Shown: positions 1 to 9,771, numbered from the stretch's first letter. The stretch: DNA of 64,000 bases from JBCCGR01 sp039029195 (GCA_039029195.1 JBCCGR010000022.1:12949-76948), one strand, 5' to 3'. Numbers and translations: made by a program. The notes: generated by a model not told the origin, from the sequence alone.

Positions 1-5
1 TTGGC

Positions 6-1241
6 ATGGCCCATTTCAGCGACGCCCAATGGGTGGACATCTTCGACCGACTAAACGGCGAACCGCGGGCCTATGGCTTGCCGCAGCGACGCAACGGCTC
101 GCTGGTCCTTTCCTCATTCAATATCCGCAAGTTCGGGCGGTTGATGAATGGCAGTGAAACCAAGCGCAGCGCTGGATCGTGGGATCTGTTGGTCGACTAT
201 TGTAGCCGATGCGATCTCGTGGCCATCCAGGAGGTACTCGATGACCTTTCAAGCCTGCTGCATCTGCGAGAACGGCTCGGCAAAAACTGGTCAATTCTTG
301 TCTCTGACCAGGCCGGAGGCATTCCGGGTGAACGTGGCGCCCGCGAGCGCCTGGCCTTCATCTATCGCCACGACCGGCTGCGCCACACCGGCATGGCATC
401 CGACATAACCTTCGAGCGGTCTGAAATTTTTGACCGTATTTACGACAATCGCGAGGATTTCATTGAAACGTTTCGCGAGCGGGAGCAGCAACTGATCGAA
501 TGGCAGGCACAGACTGAGGCCCGTATGGCCGAGGGGAAACGACCACGACCACGCCCCCCGTTCGTGTTGCCCCATTTCATTCAGTTCATCCGTTCGCCGC
601 ATCTAGCCGCGTTTGAAACAGTGGGACGTTCCAAAGCGGCACCTTATGAGTTCATCGCGGTCAATGCGCATCTTCTTTATGGCGACAAAAGCAAGCAACG
701 CGAGGAGCGCAGGCGCGAGTTCAAGGCTTTGCTTGACTGGATCATCTCCCGCGCAGCGGAAACGGATCGCGTTTTTGCACCTAACATCCTGTTGTTTGGA
801 GATCTCAATCTCGACTTCAAAAACAACGACCGACGGCGGGAGGCGGTGGCCAGATTTTTGCGGCGACTGAACACGACCAAACTCAAACAGGCAGCCAAGG
901 TCAACTTTCCATTTCTCGACCCGCATCCCGACAGAGATAACGAATTCCGCACCAACGCGCGCGCCAATCAGACCTATGATCAGATCGCCATTGTCGCCTC
1001 GGATGACCGACTGCCGCCACCGTCCGAGAATGACTTTGCCTCAAAGCGCGGGGTGAACGGGTTTGATTTCGGCATGTTTGATTTCCGACAATTGTTTCTC
1101 GACGCGGTGCCGGAAGCCACAAACCCCAACACGGGAAAGCCGGTGTACAGCCTGTTTGAACACGATGTGAGCGATCACATGCCGATCTGGATCAGGTTGA
1201 GACGGCCGAGGGTCCGGCAGCGCGAATTCCTCTGGGAATGA
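6..1241 (+). CDS. Endonuclease/exonuclease/phosphatase family protein
   Basis: The 411-residue protein has the signature motifs of the EEP (DNase I-like) fold in order: SFNIRKFGR near residue 37, the metal-binding Glu of AIQEV (E76), GDLNLDF with D266 and N268, and the catalytic pair SDH near the C terminus (D390, H391). Such proteins hydrolyse phosphodiester or phosphomonoester bonds with Mg2+; the substrate here, nucleic acid or lipid/inositol phosphate, cannot be told. No signal peptide is seen. The reading frame is open to the left edge of the window, so the true start may lie upstream of the ATG at 6. It ends immediately before the ftsB region. In rhizobia ftsB often follows eno, which is not seen here. 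Confidence 0.75.
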   Translation: MAHFSDAQWVDIFDRLNGEPRAYGLPQRRNGSLVLSSFNIRKFGRLMNGSETKRSAGSWDLLVDYCSRCDLVAIQEVLDDLSSLLHLRERLGKNWSILVSDQAGGIPGERGARERLAFIYRHDRLRHTGMASDITFERSEIFDRIYDNREDFIETFREREQQLIEWQAQTEARMAEGKRPRPRPPFVLPHFIQFIRSPHLAAFETVGRSKAAPYEFIAVNAHLLYGDKSKQREERRREFKALLDWIISRAAETDRVFAPNILLFGDLNLDFKNNDRRREAVARFLRRLNTTKLKQAAKVNFPFLDPHPDRDNEFRTNARANQTYDQIAIVASDDRLPPPSENDFASKRGVNGFDFGMFDFRQLFLDAVPEATNPNTGKPVYSLFEHDVSDHMPIWIRLRRPRVRQREFLWE

Positions 1242-1316
1242 TTGCTGCTTCGATACGCTTCATTAAGCCTGTTGCGCGATAGTGGAGGTGTAAAAGTAGC
1301 CGAGTTCCGATTGCAG

Positions 1317-1625
1317 ATGCTCACCCGCCAGCGCAAACGCCGCAACACCCATCGCCTGATCGTACCGGTGATCTCGGCGGCCGTGTTGAGCTATTTCGGC
1401 TTTCATGCCTTTTCCGGAGATTATGGGCTTCGATCCCATCAGCTATTGATCGAGAAACAGGTGACGCTTGTTGCCGAACTTGAAGGCCTGCGGACCAAAC
1501 GCAACCAGCTGACGCACCTCAACAGCTTGTTGGAAAACGGCTCCATCGAAAAAGACATGCTCGACGAACGAAGCCGGCATCTTTTGAATGTCGCGCGAGA
1601 AGACGAAATCGTCATTTTCCGATGA
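1317..1625 (+). CDS. ftsB: Septum formation initiator FtsB/DivIC family protein
   Basis: This bitopic inner-membrane division protein has a short basic N terminus (RQRKRR), one membrane segment at about residues 13-31 (LIVPVISAAVLSYFGFHAF), then a periplasmic coiled coil at about 37-70 and a C-terminal ARE(D/G)E motif. This is the family pattern; FtsB works with FtsL and FtsQ in the divisome. I chose the ATG at 1317 because it gives the usual ~100-residue length with the basic N terminus. An in-frame TTG at 1242 would add an unlikely 25-residue extension. The position directly before pdhA matches the rhizobial order. Two strong palindromes separate it from pdhA. Confidence 0.85.
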   Translation: MLTRQRKRRNTHRLIVPVISAAVLSYFGFHAFSGDYGLRSHQLLIEKQVTLVAELEGLRTKRNQLTHLNSLLENGSIEKDMLDERSRHLLNVAREDEIVIFR

Positions 1626-1652
1626 TCTTGAGGTCAGTCGATCCCAGTTTGA

Positions 1653-1673
1653 ATTAACTTAATACAAGTTAAT
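1653..1673. promoter_or_regulatory. Perfect inverted repeat between ftsB and pdhA
   Basis: ATTAACTT (1653-1660) and AAGTTAAT (1666-1673) form perfect 8-bp arms around AATAC. It is AT-rich and has no T-tract after it, so it reads more like a protein-binding site or part of a promoter for pdhA than a terminator, although an ftsB mRNA hairpin is possible. Confidence 0.45.
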
Positions 1674-1694
1674 CGGCATATTATTCATAAAACT

Positions 1695-1711
1695 CATGCG
1701 TTTAACGCATG
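1695..1711. promoter_or_regulatory. 17-bp palindrome upstream of pdhA, likely operator
   Basis: CATGCGTT (1695-1702) and AACGCATG (1704-1711) are perfect 8-bp arms around one central base. It lies about 78 bp before the pdhA start and 22 bp after the preceding AT-rich palindrome. A symmetric site this compact suggests binding by a dimeric regulator controlling the pyruvate dehydrogenase operon. No PdhR-type regulator gene lies in the window, so the partner is unknown. Confidence 0.5.
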
Positions 1712-1788
1712 GCAGATGTCACAGTTTGGACTTTCCAATACAGTTTTTGCGGTTATGGTGCCGCCAAACTGGATCAGGAGGAACCGGA

Positions 1789-2865
1789 ATGGCCAAACGC
1801 GCAACCGCGTCCACGTCGAAGAAGTCCGCAGCTTCAAAATCCCGCGCAGGCCCACGCGCCGCGGGCAAGCCCAAAACCCCGGCACCGGCAGATTTTTCCA
1901 AGGAACAGGATCTCGACGCCTATCGCGAGATGTTGCTGATCCGCCGGTTCGAAGAAAAAGCCGGTCAGCTCTACGGCATGGGCTACATTGGCGGCTTCTG
2001 CCATCTTTACATCGGTCAGGAAGCGGTTGTCGTCGGCATGCAGGCCGCCATCAAGCATGGTGATCAGGTCATCACCGGTTACCGTGACCATGGCCATATG
2101 CTGGCTTGCGGTATGGAAGCCCGCGGAGTGATGGCTGAACTGACCGGGCGCCGCGGCGGCTATTCCCGCGGCAAGGGCGGTTCCATGCACATGTTCTCCA
2201 AGGAGAAGAACTTTTACGGCGGTCACGGCATTGTGGGGGCGCAGGTCTCGCTTGGAACCGGTCTCGCCTTTGCCAACAATTATCGCGACAATGACAATGT
2301 GTCGCTCACCTACTTTGGCGATGGCGCATCGAACCAGGGCCAGGTCTATGAAAGCTTCAACATGGCGGAGCTGTGGAACCTGCCAGTGATCTACATCATC
2401 GAGAACAACCGCTATGCTATGGGCACCGCCGTCAGCCGCGCTTCAGCGCTCACCGACTTCTCCCAGCGCGGCGCATCCTTCAACATTCCAGGCATCACCG
2501 TGGATGGTATGGATGTCCGCGCCGTCAAGGCCGCTGGCGATCTGGCCGTGGACTGGTGCCGCTCCGGCAAGGGCCCCATCATTCTGGAAATGCAGACTTA
2601 CCGCTATCGCGGGCATTCCATGTCAGACCCTGCCAAATACCGCACCAAGGACGAAGTCCAGAAAATGCGGGAAGAGAGCGACCCGATTGAACAGGTCAAA
2701 CAACGCCTGATATCCAACGAGTGGGCCTCCGAAGATGATCTGAAAGCCATCGACAAGGATATTCGTGCCGTCGTTGCCGACGCTGCCGACTTTGCGCAGA
2801 CCGATCCGGAACCTGACGCATCGGAACTTTACACCGACATTCTGCTTGAAACTGAGGAGGCTTAA
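1789..2865 (+). CDS. pdhA: Pyruvate dehydrogenase E1 component, alpha subunit
   Basis: PdhA forms the thiamine-diphosphate active site together with PdhB and decarboxylates pyruvate, passing acetyl groups to E2. The 358-residue protein has an Ala/Lys/Pro-rich N-terminal tail of about 40 residues, followed by the E1-alpha fold. The ThDP-Mg motif starts at GDGASNQG (residues 177-184) and ends at the Asn pair of IIENN. The conserved loop YRYRGHSMSDP and the following YRTKDE are present. The ATG at 1789 was chosen because a strong AGGAGGA ribosome-binding site lies 7 bases upstream and the family N terminus (MAKR...) begins there; the frame itself is open from 1696. It is the first gene of the pdh operon, three bases before pdhB. 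Confidence 0.96.
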   Translation: MAKRATASTSKKSAASKSRAGPRAAGKPKTPAPADFSKEQDLDAYREMLLIRRFEEKAGQLYGMGYIGGFCHLYIGQEAVVVGMQAAIKHGDQVITGYRDHGHMLACGMEARGVMAELTGRRGGYSRGKGGSMHMFSKEKNFYGGHGIVGAQVSLGTGLAFANNYRDNDNVSLTYFGDGASNQGQVYESFNMAELWNLPVIYIIENNRYAMGTAVSRASALTDFSQRGASFNIPGITVDGMDVRAVKAAGDLAVDWCRSGKGPIILEMQTYRYRGHSMSDPAKYRTKDEVQKMREESDPIEQVKQRLISNEWASEDDLKAIDKDIRAVVADAADFAQTDPEPDASELYTDILLETEEA

Positions 2866-2868
2866 GCG

Positions 2869-4278
2869 ATGCCAATCGAAATTTTGATGCCCGCCCTGTC
2901 TCCAACCATGGAAGAGGGCAATCTGGCCAAGTGGGTCGCCAAGGAAGGCGACACGGTCTCAGCCGGGGATGTGATTGCAGAGATTGAAACCGACAAGGCA
3001 ACTATGGAAGTGGAAGCCGTTGACGAGGGCGTGCTTGCCAAGATCGTGGTGCCCGAAGGCACAGAAGGCGTAAAGGTCAATTCGCTGATCGCTTTGATCG
3101 CCGAAGAAGGCGAAGACGCGTCGAGCGTCGAGGTCGGATCGACGGCGCCTGCGGCTGCACCGGCTGCAGCCCCTGCCGCGGAAGCCACAGCCGCCGCTGA
3201 AGCTGAAAAAGTCGCCCAGACTGGTGTTTCAGACCAGCTGACATCGCTGTTGACTGTGCTTCGCGCCGAAGACCCGGAAATTCCAGCAGGCACAGCAATG
3301 GTTTCGACCACCGTGCGTGAAGCGCTTCGCGATGCCATGGCAGAAGAAATGCGCCGCGATGGCGACGTCTTCGTCATGGGCGAGGAAGTCGCAGAATATC
3401 AGGGTGCCTACAAGGTGACTCAAGGCCTTCTCGACGAGTTTGGTGCAAAGCGTGTTATCGACACGCCCATCACCGAGCACGGCTTTGCCGGTATCGGCGT
3501 TGGCGCGGCCATGGCGGGTCTGAAACCAATCGTTGAATTCATGACCTTCAACTTCGCCATGCAGGCGATTGACCAGATCATCAACTCCGCCGCCAAAACG
3601 CTCTATATGTCCGGCGGTCAGATGGGGGCACCAATGGTGTTTCGCGGGCCGAATGGTGCTGCTGCACGCGTGGCCGCACAACATTCGCAGTGCTATGCCG
3701 CCTGGTACAGCCACATTCCGGGTCTCAAGGTGGTTGCGCCCTGGAGCGCTTCCGATGCGAAGGGACTTTTGAAGGCCGCAATTCGTGATCCAAATCCGGT
3801 AATTTTCCTGGAAAACGAAATTCTCTACGGTCAGTCGTTTGATGTGCCCGATATGGAAGATTTCGTTCTGCCCATCGGCAAGGCACGGGTCCACAAGGTC
3901 GGCAACGATGTCACAATCGTCTCGTTCGGCATTGGCATGCGGTATGCGTCGGAGGCAGCCGAAGCGCTTGCAGGTGAGGGGATTGAAGCGGAAGTCATAG
4001 ACCTTCGCTCGTTGCGCCCGCTCGATATGGCAACGGTTGTCGCCTCTTTGCAGAAGACCAATCGCTGCATCACTGTGGAAGAAGGCTTCCCGCAATCCGG
4101 CATTGGTGCGGAAATCTCCGCCCAGATCATGGAGCATGCGTTCGATTATCTCGACGCACCAGTGATCCGCATCACTGGCAAGGATGTGCCGATGCCCTAT
4201 GCGGCCAATCTTGAAAAGCTTGCTTTGCCCAGCGTGGAAGAGATTGTGGCAGCCGCCAAAGCGGTGACCTATCGATAA
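2869..4278 (+). CDS. pdhB: Pyruvate dehydrogenase E1 component, beta subunit with N-terminal lipoyl domain
   Basis: This 469-residue protein begins with a complete lipoyl domain (residues 1-78, lipoylated Lys K43 in [10 protein letters not shown]), then an Ala/Pro-rich swinging linker (about 85-115) and the E1-beta transketolase-like region from about residue 140. A lipoyl domain fused to E1-beta is known from rhizobia and other alphaproteobacteria. Its lipoyl domain is almost identical to the one in PdhC downstream, suggesting duplication or concerted evolution. GAGGAGG before the ATG at 2869 overlaps the end of pdhA, implying coupled translation. It acts in the cytoplasmic 2-oxo acid dehydrogenase complex. 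Confidence 0.96.
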   Translation: MPIEILMPALSPTMEEGNLAKWVAKEGDTVSAGDVIAEIETDKATMEVEAVDEGVLAKIVVPEGTEGVKVNSLIALIAEEGEDASSVEVGSTAPAAAPAAAPAAEATAAAEAEKVAQTGVSDQLTSLLTVLRAEDPEIPAGTAMVSTTVREALRDAMAEEMRRDGDVFVMGEEVAEYQGAYKVTQGLLDEFGAKRVIDTPITEHGFAGIGVGAAMAGLKPIVEFMTFNFAMQAIDQIINSAAKTLYMSGGQMGAPMVFRGPNGAAARVAAQHSQCYAAWYSHIPGLKVVAPWSASDAKGLLKAAIRDPNPVIFLENEILYGQSFDVPDMEDFVLPIGKARVHKVGNDVTIVSFGIGMRYASEAAEALAGEGIEAEVIDLRSLRPLDMATVVASLQKTNRCITVEEGFPQSGIGAEISAQIMEHAFDYLDAPVIRITGKDVPMPYAANLEKLALPSVEEIVAAAKAVTYR

Positions 4279-4281
4279 GGA

Positions 4282-4552
4282 ATGGGTCGGATGCGCAAGC
4301 TCGACATAGGAGCGGTTCGCTACGACGCAATCGACGGTGGCGTGGTGTTCGCCTCGGGCGCCGACGAGGTTCTCATCACGCTCGATGCGATCGAAACCTA
4401 TTTCTCCAAGCCATTTGCGCCTCAGGAAGCCATCAACCACGCCATTGAAATCAGCCCGCTTTTGCGGCGCGTGGCCAACGCAACACCCTGTCGCGATGGC
4501 CGCATCAACATTACCAACGCCATTTTGAATGAGCGGGACTGGGAGGTTCCAG

Positions 4553-4563
<11 letters not shown>
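4282..4563 (+). CDS. DUF5076 domain-containing protein
   Basis: A 93-residue protein with no membrane segment, matching the DUF5076 family that sits between pdhB and pdhC in many rhizobia. Recognisable parts are the N-terminal [16 protein letters not shown], a central [11 protein letters not shown], and the C-terminal [12 protein letters not shown]. Function is unknown; its invariant location suggests a role in the assembly or regulation of the pyruvate dehydrogenase complex, which is inference. It starts 3 bases after pdhB with an AAGG site. An alternative ATG at 4291 would shorten it by three residues. The last 11 bases overlap pdhC. Confidence 0.8.
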
Positions 4564-5986
<1,423 letters not shown>

Positions 5987-6004
5987 GGGGAAGTGCACCA
6001 CAGC

Positions 6005-6078
6005 CGTCATTCCGGCCTTCACGGCCGGAATCCATCGCATGGTAGGAGTGGATTGCGGCCCTGAAGGCCGCAACGACG
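6005..6078. repeat. Composite palindromic intergenic element (REP/RIME-like)
   Basis: Two perfect 8-bp hairpins, TTCCGGCC/GGCCGGAA (6010-6030) and TTGCGGCC/GGCCGCAA (6053-6073), are enclosed by an outer CGTC/GACG stem (6005-6008 with 6075-6078). AATCCA/TGGATT (6029-6034 with 6049-6054) could pair alternatively. This resembles the short mosaic palindromes scattered in rhizobial genomes. It sits between the convergent pdhC and the small gene at 6094 and may also end transcription. Confidence 0.6.
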
Positions 6079-6093
6079 AGAGGAAGTAGGAGC

Positions 6094-6351
6094 CTATTCA
6101 GATTTCTCAGTCTTCTCCGCTTCATTGGCACGGTAGGCATCGCTGAGCGCTTTATTGATCGGAGCAAGATAGCTTGCGGCGACAAGATAAAGAATAACAA
6201 ATACAATAATATATGCGTATTTCTTAATTCGTGACGTGAGGGAATTGCGCAAAAACAGAAACCCGAAAAGGGCAGCAACGGCAAACACAAGAGCGAGATT
6301 AATCGCCGAATAGCCGAGCTGGTTCAACGCATCAATCGGGTTCATGAACAT
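6094..6351 (-). CDS. Small two-helix membrane protein of unknown function
   Basis: An 85-residue protein with two hydrophobic segments, about residues 15-34 (SAINLALVFAVAALFGFLFL) and 43-63 (KYAYIIVFVILYLVAASYLA), separated by a basic loop (RNSLTSRIKK), and a charged C-terminal tail rich in Glu and Lys. No family is recognised. It lies on the opposite strand to the pdh operon, bracketed by a clear and a degenerate palindromic repeat. There is no strong ribosome-binding site before the ATG at 6351; the ATG at 6345 is an alternative. It could be an orphan or lineage-specific membrane protein. Confidence 0.5.
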   Translation of the reverse strand: MFMNPIDALNQLGYSAINLALVFAVAALFGFLFLRNSLTSRIKKYAYIIVFVILYLVAASYLAPINKALSDAYRANEAEKTEKSE

Positions 6352-6560
6352 GAGACTGTGGGGCCTGAAAAAGGAAATCTGATGATGGGATTTATCCGAT
6401 ACGGGCAGATAGTGAAACTGGTTTTCCCAACCTACGTCGCCGTTTCAGCCATCACGCCTTCCCTTGCGGGCGGAGTCCATCGCAGTTTTTTATTCGGTGG
6501 ATTTCGTCCTACCTTTCACCTGCTCTGGACTGGGCGAAAAGACGGTCAGGATTAAGCTTC
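6352..6560. other. Intergenic region with degenerate palindromic repeat
   Basis: No convincing gene is seen between the divergent small membrane protein and the GNAT gene. About 6449-6485 resembles a decayed copy of the palindromic element at 6005: it shares the CCTTC core and an exact TCCATCGCA, but its stem is imperfect. A 65-codon frame here lacks coding character. Confidence 0.35.
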
Positions 6561-7148
6561 GTGGCCTTGCAACTCCGACCCGCCAAACAATCTGACGCCG
6601 CTGATATGGCCATACTGGAAAACATCGCCAGCCATGGCCTGTCGCTCTGGCTGTGGCAGGGGGCGGTGAAGCGTGGCAAGGCATTCGATGCTTACGAGTG
6701 GGGCAGGGCGATGATGGCGGATCCCACCAATGAAGCAGGGTGGAGCAACGGCACCATCGCAGAGATCAACGGAGAAACGGCGGGCTTCGCAACCGGCTAT
6801 CTTCTGACCGATTTCGATCCACCCAAAGCCATGATTGAAGACAAGGTCACAGGACCATTGATGGACCTTTTCGCAAAGAGCATCGGCTGCTGGTTTGTGG
6901 ATTCGCTTGCCACCTACTCGCATCACCGCCGCAACGGCGTCGCGCGGGCGCTGATGGTGGATCAAATCGCCCGCGCCAGGCAGTCCGGCGTGTCGCAAAT
7001 TCGGCTCGTCGCCGAAGACGGCAACTCGGCCGGGTCCGCTCTTTATCAGAATTTGGGTTTTGAAGAGATCGAAACCCGCCCCTTCACCCGATTCAATTCA
7101 ACTTCCCAAAGCACGGTCTGGCGGCTGATGTCGCGCCCCGTTTCTTAA
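6561..7148 (+). CDS. GNAT family N-acetyltransferase
   Basis: A 195-residue cytoplasmic acetyltransferase. The GNAT core is visible: N-terminal LQLRPAKQSDAADMAIL, a central strand FVDSLATYSHHRRNG followed by the acetyl-CoA-binding loop (RRNGVARALM, about 117-126), and the C-terminal NSAGSALYQNLGFEEIETRPF typical of the family. The acceptor substrate is unknown. Translation probably starts at the GTG at 6561. It stands between pdhC and lpd and ends 23 bases before lpd, so it may be transcribed with lpd. Such passenger genes occur in this position in other rhizobia. Confidence 0.8.
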   Translation: MALQLRPAKQSDAADMAILENIASHGLSLWLWQGAVKRGKAFDAYEWGRAMMADPTNEAGWSNGTIAEINGETAGFATGYLLTDFDPPKAMIEDKVTGPLMDLFAKSIGCWFVDSLATYSHHRRNGVARALMVDQIARARQSGVSQIRLVAEDGNSAGSALYQNLGFEEIETRPFTRFNSTSQSTVWRLMSRPVS

Positions 7149-7171
7149 TTCCGATCAAAGAGGAAAATCCC

Positions 7172-8611
7172 ATGAGCGCAGAATATGATGTCATTGTCGT
7201 TGGCGGCGGTCCCGGCGGATATGTGGCCGCCATTCGGGCCGCACAGCTTGGCCTGAAGGCGGCTGTTGTGGAGCGCGAGCATCTTGGCGGTATTTGCCTT
7301 AACTGGGGCTGTATTCCCACCAAGGCGTTGCTGCGGACGGCAGAAATTTACGGCCACATGAACCATGCCGAAAGCTATGGCCTGAAGTCGGTGACCCCAT
7401 CATTCGACATTGCCGATGTGGTCAAGCGCTCGCGCGGCGTGTCGGGGCAACTAAATGGTGGCATCGGCTTCCTGATGAAGAAGAACAAGATCGATGTGAT
7501 CTGGGGCGAAGCGACATTGAAGTCCGCGTCCGAAATTTCGGTTGCCGCATCAACGAAGCCAGCCGTCGAACCCCAGCATCCTTTGCCCAAGGGCGTGAAA
7601 GGTGAGGGCACCTACACCGCCAAGCACATTATCATTGCAACAGGCGCCCGCCCGCGCGCGCTGCCCGGTCTTGAGCCCGATGGTGACAAGATCTGGTCCT
7701 ACTTTGAAGCCATGAAACCGGCTGAAATGCCAAAATCTCTCATCGTCATGGGCTCCGGCGCCATCGGCATCGAGTTCGCCTCCTTCTACCGCACCATGGG
7801 TGCCGAGGTGACCGTGGTTGAGGTCATGGATCAGGTGATGCCTGTCGAAGACAGTGAAATCTCCAAAATTGCCCAGAAGCAGATGGAAAAGCAGGGCATG
7901 AAATTCATGCTCGGTGCGAAAGTGACTGGCGTTGAGAAATCGGCTTCCGGCATCACAGCAAGCATTGAAGACGCCAAAGGCGAAACTATCTCACTCACCG
8001 CAGATCGTTTGATTTCCGCTGTTGGCGTGGTTGGCAACATCGAAAATCTGGGCCTAGAGGCACTTGGTGTCGAAACCGACCGAGGCACGATCAAGATCGA
8101 CGATTTTGGCCGCACGAACGTCTCCGGCATCTATGCCATTGGTGATGTGGCAGGTGCGCCAATGCTCGCCCACAAGGCGGAGCATGAAGGCGTCATCTGT
8201 GTGGAAGCCATTACAGGCAAACACCCGCACAAGATGGAAAAATCCAAAATTCCAGGCTGCACCTATTGCAATCCGCAAGTGGCGAGTGTGGGACTTACGG
8301 AACGTGCGGCCAAAGAGGCCGGACGCGAGTTGAAGATCGGTCGGTTCCCTTTCATCGGCAACGGCAAGGCCATTGCACTGGGCGAGCCGGACGGCATGGT
8401 CAAAACCATCTTTGACGCCAAGACCGGTGAACTCTTGGGTGCTCACATGGTTGGCGCCGAAGTGACGGAACTCATTCAGGGATTTGTTGTGGCGATGAAC
8501 CTGGAAACCACGGAAGAAGAACTGATCAACGCCGTCTTCCCGCATCCAACCCTGTCAGAAATGATGCATGAAAGCGTCATGGATGCCTATGACCGTGTGG
8601 TGCATATGTAG
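7172..8611 (+). CDS. lpdA: Dihydrolipoyl dehydrogenase (E3 of pyruvate dehydrogenase)
   Basis: E3 reoxidises dihydrolipoamide and makes NADH. The 479-residue flavoprotein has the FAD dinucleotide motif GGGPGGYVAA near the N terminus, the redox disulfide CLNWGC (C42, C47), the NAD motif GSGAIGIEFASFY, the second FAD motif YAIGDVAGAPMLAHKAEHEG, and the C-terminal HPHPTLSE active-site base. An insertion before IIIATGARPRALPG (AVEPQHPLPKG, about 130-140) is characteristic of the rhizobial pdh-linked Lpd. AGAGGAAA precedes the ATG. Many rhizobia have lipA next; here the operon ends at a hairpin and a convergent regulator. Confidence 0.95.
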   Translation: MSAEYDVIVVGGGPGGYVAAIRAAQLGLKAAVVEREHLGGICLNWGCIPTKALLRTAEIYGHMNHAESYGLKSVTPSFDIADVVKRSRGVSGQLNGGIGFLMKKNKIDVIWGEATLKSASEISVAASTKPAVEPQHPLPKGVKGEGTYTAKHIIIATGARPRALPGLEPDGDKIWSYFEAMKPAEMPKSLIVMGSGAIGIEFASFYRTMGAEVTVVEVMDQVMPVEDSEISKIAQKQMEKQGMKFMLGAKVTGVEKSASGITASIEDAKGETISLTADRLISAVGVVGNIENLGLEALGVETDRGTIKIDDFGRTNVSGIYAIGDVAGAPMLAHKAEHEGVICVEAITGKHPHKMEKSKIPGCTYCNPQVASVGLTERAAKEAGRELKIGRFPFIGNGKAIALGEPDGMVKTIFDAKTGELLGAHMVGAEVTELIQGFVVAMNLETTEEELINAVFPHPTLSEMMHESVMDAYDRVVHM

Positions 8612-8649
8612 GCGCTCTAGGCTCGTTCTGGTCACCGGATTAATTTGTT

Positions 8650-8673
8650 AGAGGCATCGGGAACGAAGCCTCT
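8650..8673. terminator. Possible bidirectional terminator hairpin
   Basis: AGAGGC (8650-8655) and GCCTCT (8668-8673) form a 6-bp stem with a 12-base loop between the convergent lpd and ArsR-type genes. There is no strong T-run. Confidence 0.35.
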
Positions 8674-9374
8674 CATATTCCCTTTCGCTCAACCTGCTTT
8701 GGGAACAGCGCATCAAATTCTGCCTCGCCGGACCGGGTGAACCGAACCACCCGGCTGTCCGGCAATCGTTTTGCCCAACCCAGCCTTTCCATGTGCGTCA
8801 ACAGTTCGCGCCCCAGACTGCCAGCAAGATGGGAACGACGTTCGCTCCAATCCAGACAATCGCGACAAAGCCGGGTTTTCTTGGCCCGCAGGCTATCGAG
8901 ATCAATTCCGAGCGTTTCGACAAACGAAGCACCGGAATCGGTGAGAGCCGGCCCGTCATCGCCCGGCTCGACAAAGCCGCGATGCACAAAACTGTCATAC
9001 ATCTGAATGCCCATCGTGCCGGCAAGATGGCTGTAGCAGACCCGCGCCCTGCGTAGTTCCTCGTTGCGAGGCCCTGTCCGTGTTCGCAGATGCCCCGCAC
9101 CGGCAGCCAAGCCCATCAGGCTTTCCAGTACGTGAGCCACATTGTCATTGGCCAGCGAGAAATAGCGGTGCCGACCCTGTTTCCGATGATCCAGAAGCCC
9201 GCCGCTCTCCAGTTTTGCCAGATGCGAACTTGCCGTCTGCAACGTCACACCGGCTTCCTGCGATAGTTCTGTGGCAGTGAGCGCTTTCCCGCTCATCAGA
9301 GCGGTCAACATGTTGGCGCGCGCCGGATCACCCATCAAAGCGGCGATGTGAGATATGTCAGGTCCATCTTTCAT
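8673..9374 (-). CDS. ArsR-type winged-helix transcriptional regulator
   Basis: A 233-residue regulator. The N-terminal winged helix spans about residues 5-85: ALMGDPARANMLTALMSGKALTATELSQEAGVTLQTASSHLAKLESGGLL is a classic ArsR recognition region and is followed by the wing KQGRHRYFSL. The remaining 140 residues form a C-terminal domain with a conserved TRLCRDCLDWSERRSHLAG stretch, as in longer ArsR-like repressors; CRDC could sense metal or redox state, which is inference. I prefer the ATG at 9374; a TTG at 9404 lies inside the operator palindrome. The gene is divergent from a NIPSNAP/ABM pair and probably represses both. Confidence 0.85.
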   Translation of the reverse strand: MKDGPDISHIAALMGDPARANMLTALMSGKALTATELSQEAGVTLQTASSHLAKLESGGLLDHRKQGRHRYFSLANDNVAHVLESLMGLAAGAGHLRTRTGPRNEELRRARVCYSHLAGTMGIQMYDSFVHRGFVEPGDDGPALTDSGASFVETLGIDLDSLRAKKTRLCRDCLDWSERRSHLAGSLGRELLTHMERLGWAKRLPDSRVVRFTRSGEAEFDALFPKQVERKGI

Positions 9375-9376
9375 AG

Positions 9377-9407
9377 TTCGACCGTAGTCGAAGCATTGTT
9401 TCAATGC
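9377..9407. promoter_or_regulatory. Double palindromic operator between ArsR-type regulator and divergent genes
   Basis: Two adjacent perfect inverted repeats: TTCGAC-N4-GTCGAA (9377-9392), then GCATTG-TTT-CAATGC (9393-9407). They begin two bases upstream of the regulator start, the place where ArsR repressors usually bind, and lie 41-71 bp before the divergent start at 9448. Autoregulation and repression of the divergent pair is the simplest reading. Confidence 0.6.
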
Positions 9408-9447
9408 AATGGGCTATCACAGGTGCGTCCAGCCAAGGAGGGAAACC

Positions 9448-9771
9448 ATGCTGACCTGTGTCATTCGCTACCACATCGATCCAACGAAGAAAGAGCAGTT
9501 TGTTCAATACGCTCGAAACTGGGGTGAAGCGATCCCGCGCTGCGGCGCTGATCTGATTGGATATTTCGCCCCGCATGAAGGCTCCAGCACGCTGGCTTAC
9601 GGCATGTATAACATCCCGTCGCTGGCGGAATACGAAGCCTATCGTGCCCGCTTGCTCAACGATCCACTGGGCAAGGAAAACTATGAATTTGCCCAGAAAG
9701 AAAAGTTCCTGCTGCAAGAAGACAGAACGTTCCTGAAACTCGCTTCTGCCACTCTGGAGCCTGGGAAATGA
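9448..9771 (+). CDS. NIPSNAP family protein
   Basis: A 107-residue dimeric alpha-beta barrel protein of the NIPSNAP type, with the N-terminal strand LTCVIRYHIDPTK and the helix FVQYARNWGEAIPRCGADLIGYF, then the family middle SLAEYEAYRARLLNDPLGKE. Family members are thought to bind small ligands or act in simple oxidative reactions; the substrate is not evident. A strong AAGGAGGG before the ATG at 9448 fixes the start; an in-frame start at 9409 lies upstream of that site. The last 4 bases overlap the next gene, so the two are translationally coupled and probably work together under the divergent ArsR-type regulator. Confidence 0.8.
   Translation: MLTCVIRYHIDPTKKEQFVQYARNWGEAIPRCGADLIGYFAPHEGSSTLAYGMYNIPSLAEYEAYRARLLNDPLGKENYEFAQKEKFLLQEDRTFLKLASATLEPGK

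Noticed and set aside
6449..6485. Possible intrinsic terminator
   Set aside because: The stem is imperfect and it fits better as a decayed copy of the palindromic repeat at 6005.
6358..6555. A 65-codon plus-strand frame before the GNAT gene
   Set aside because: It has no recognisable domain and overlaps a degenerate palindromic repeat; the region looks intergenic.
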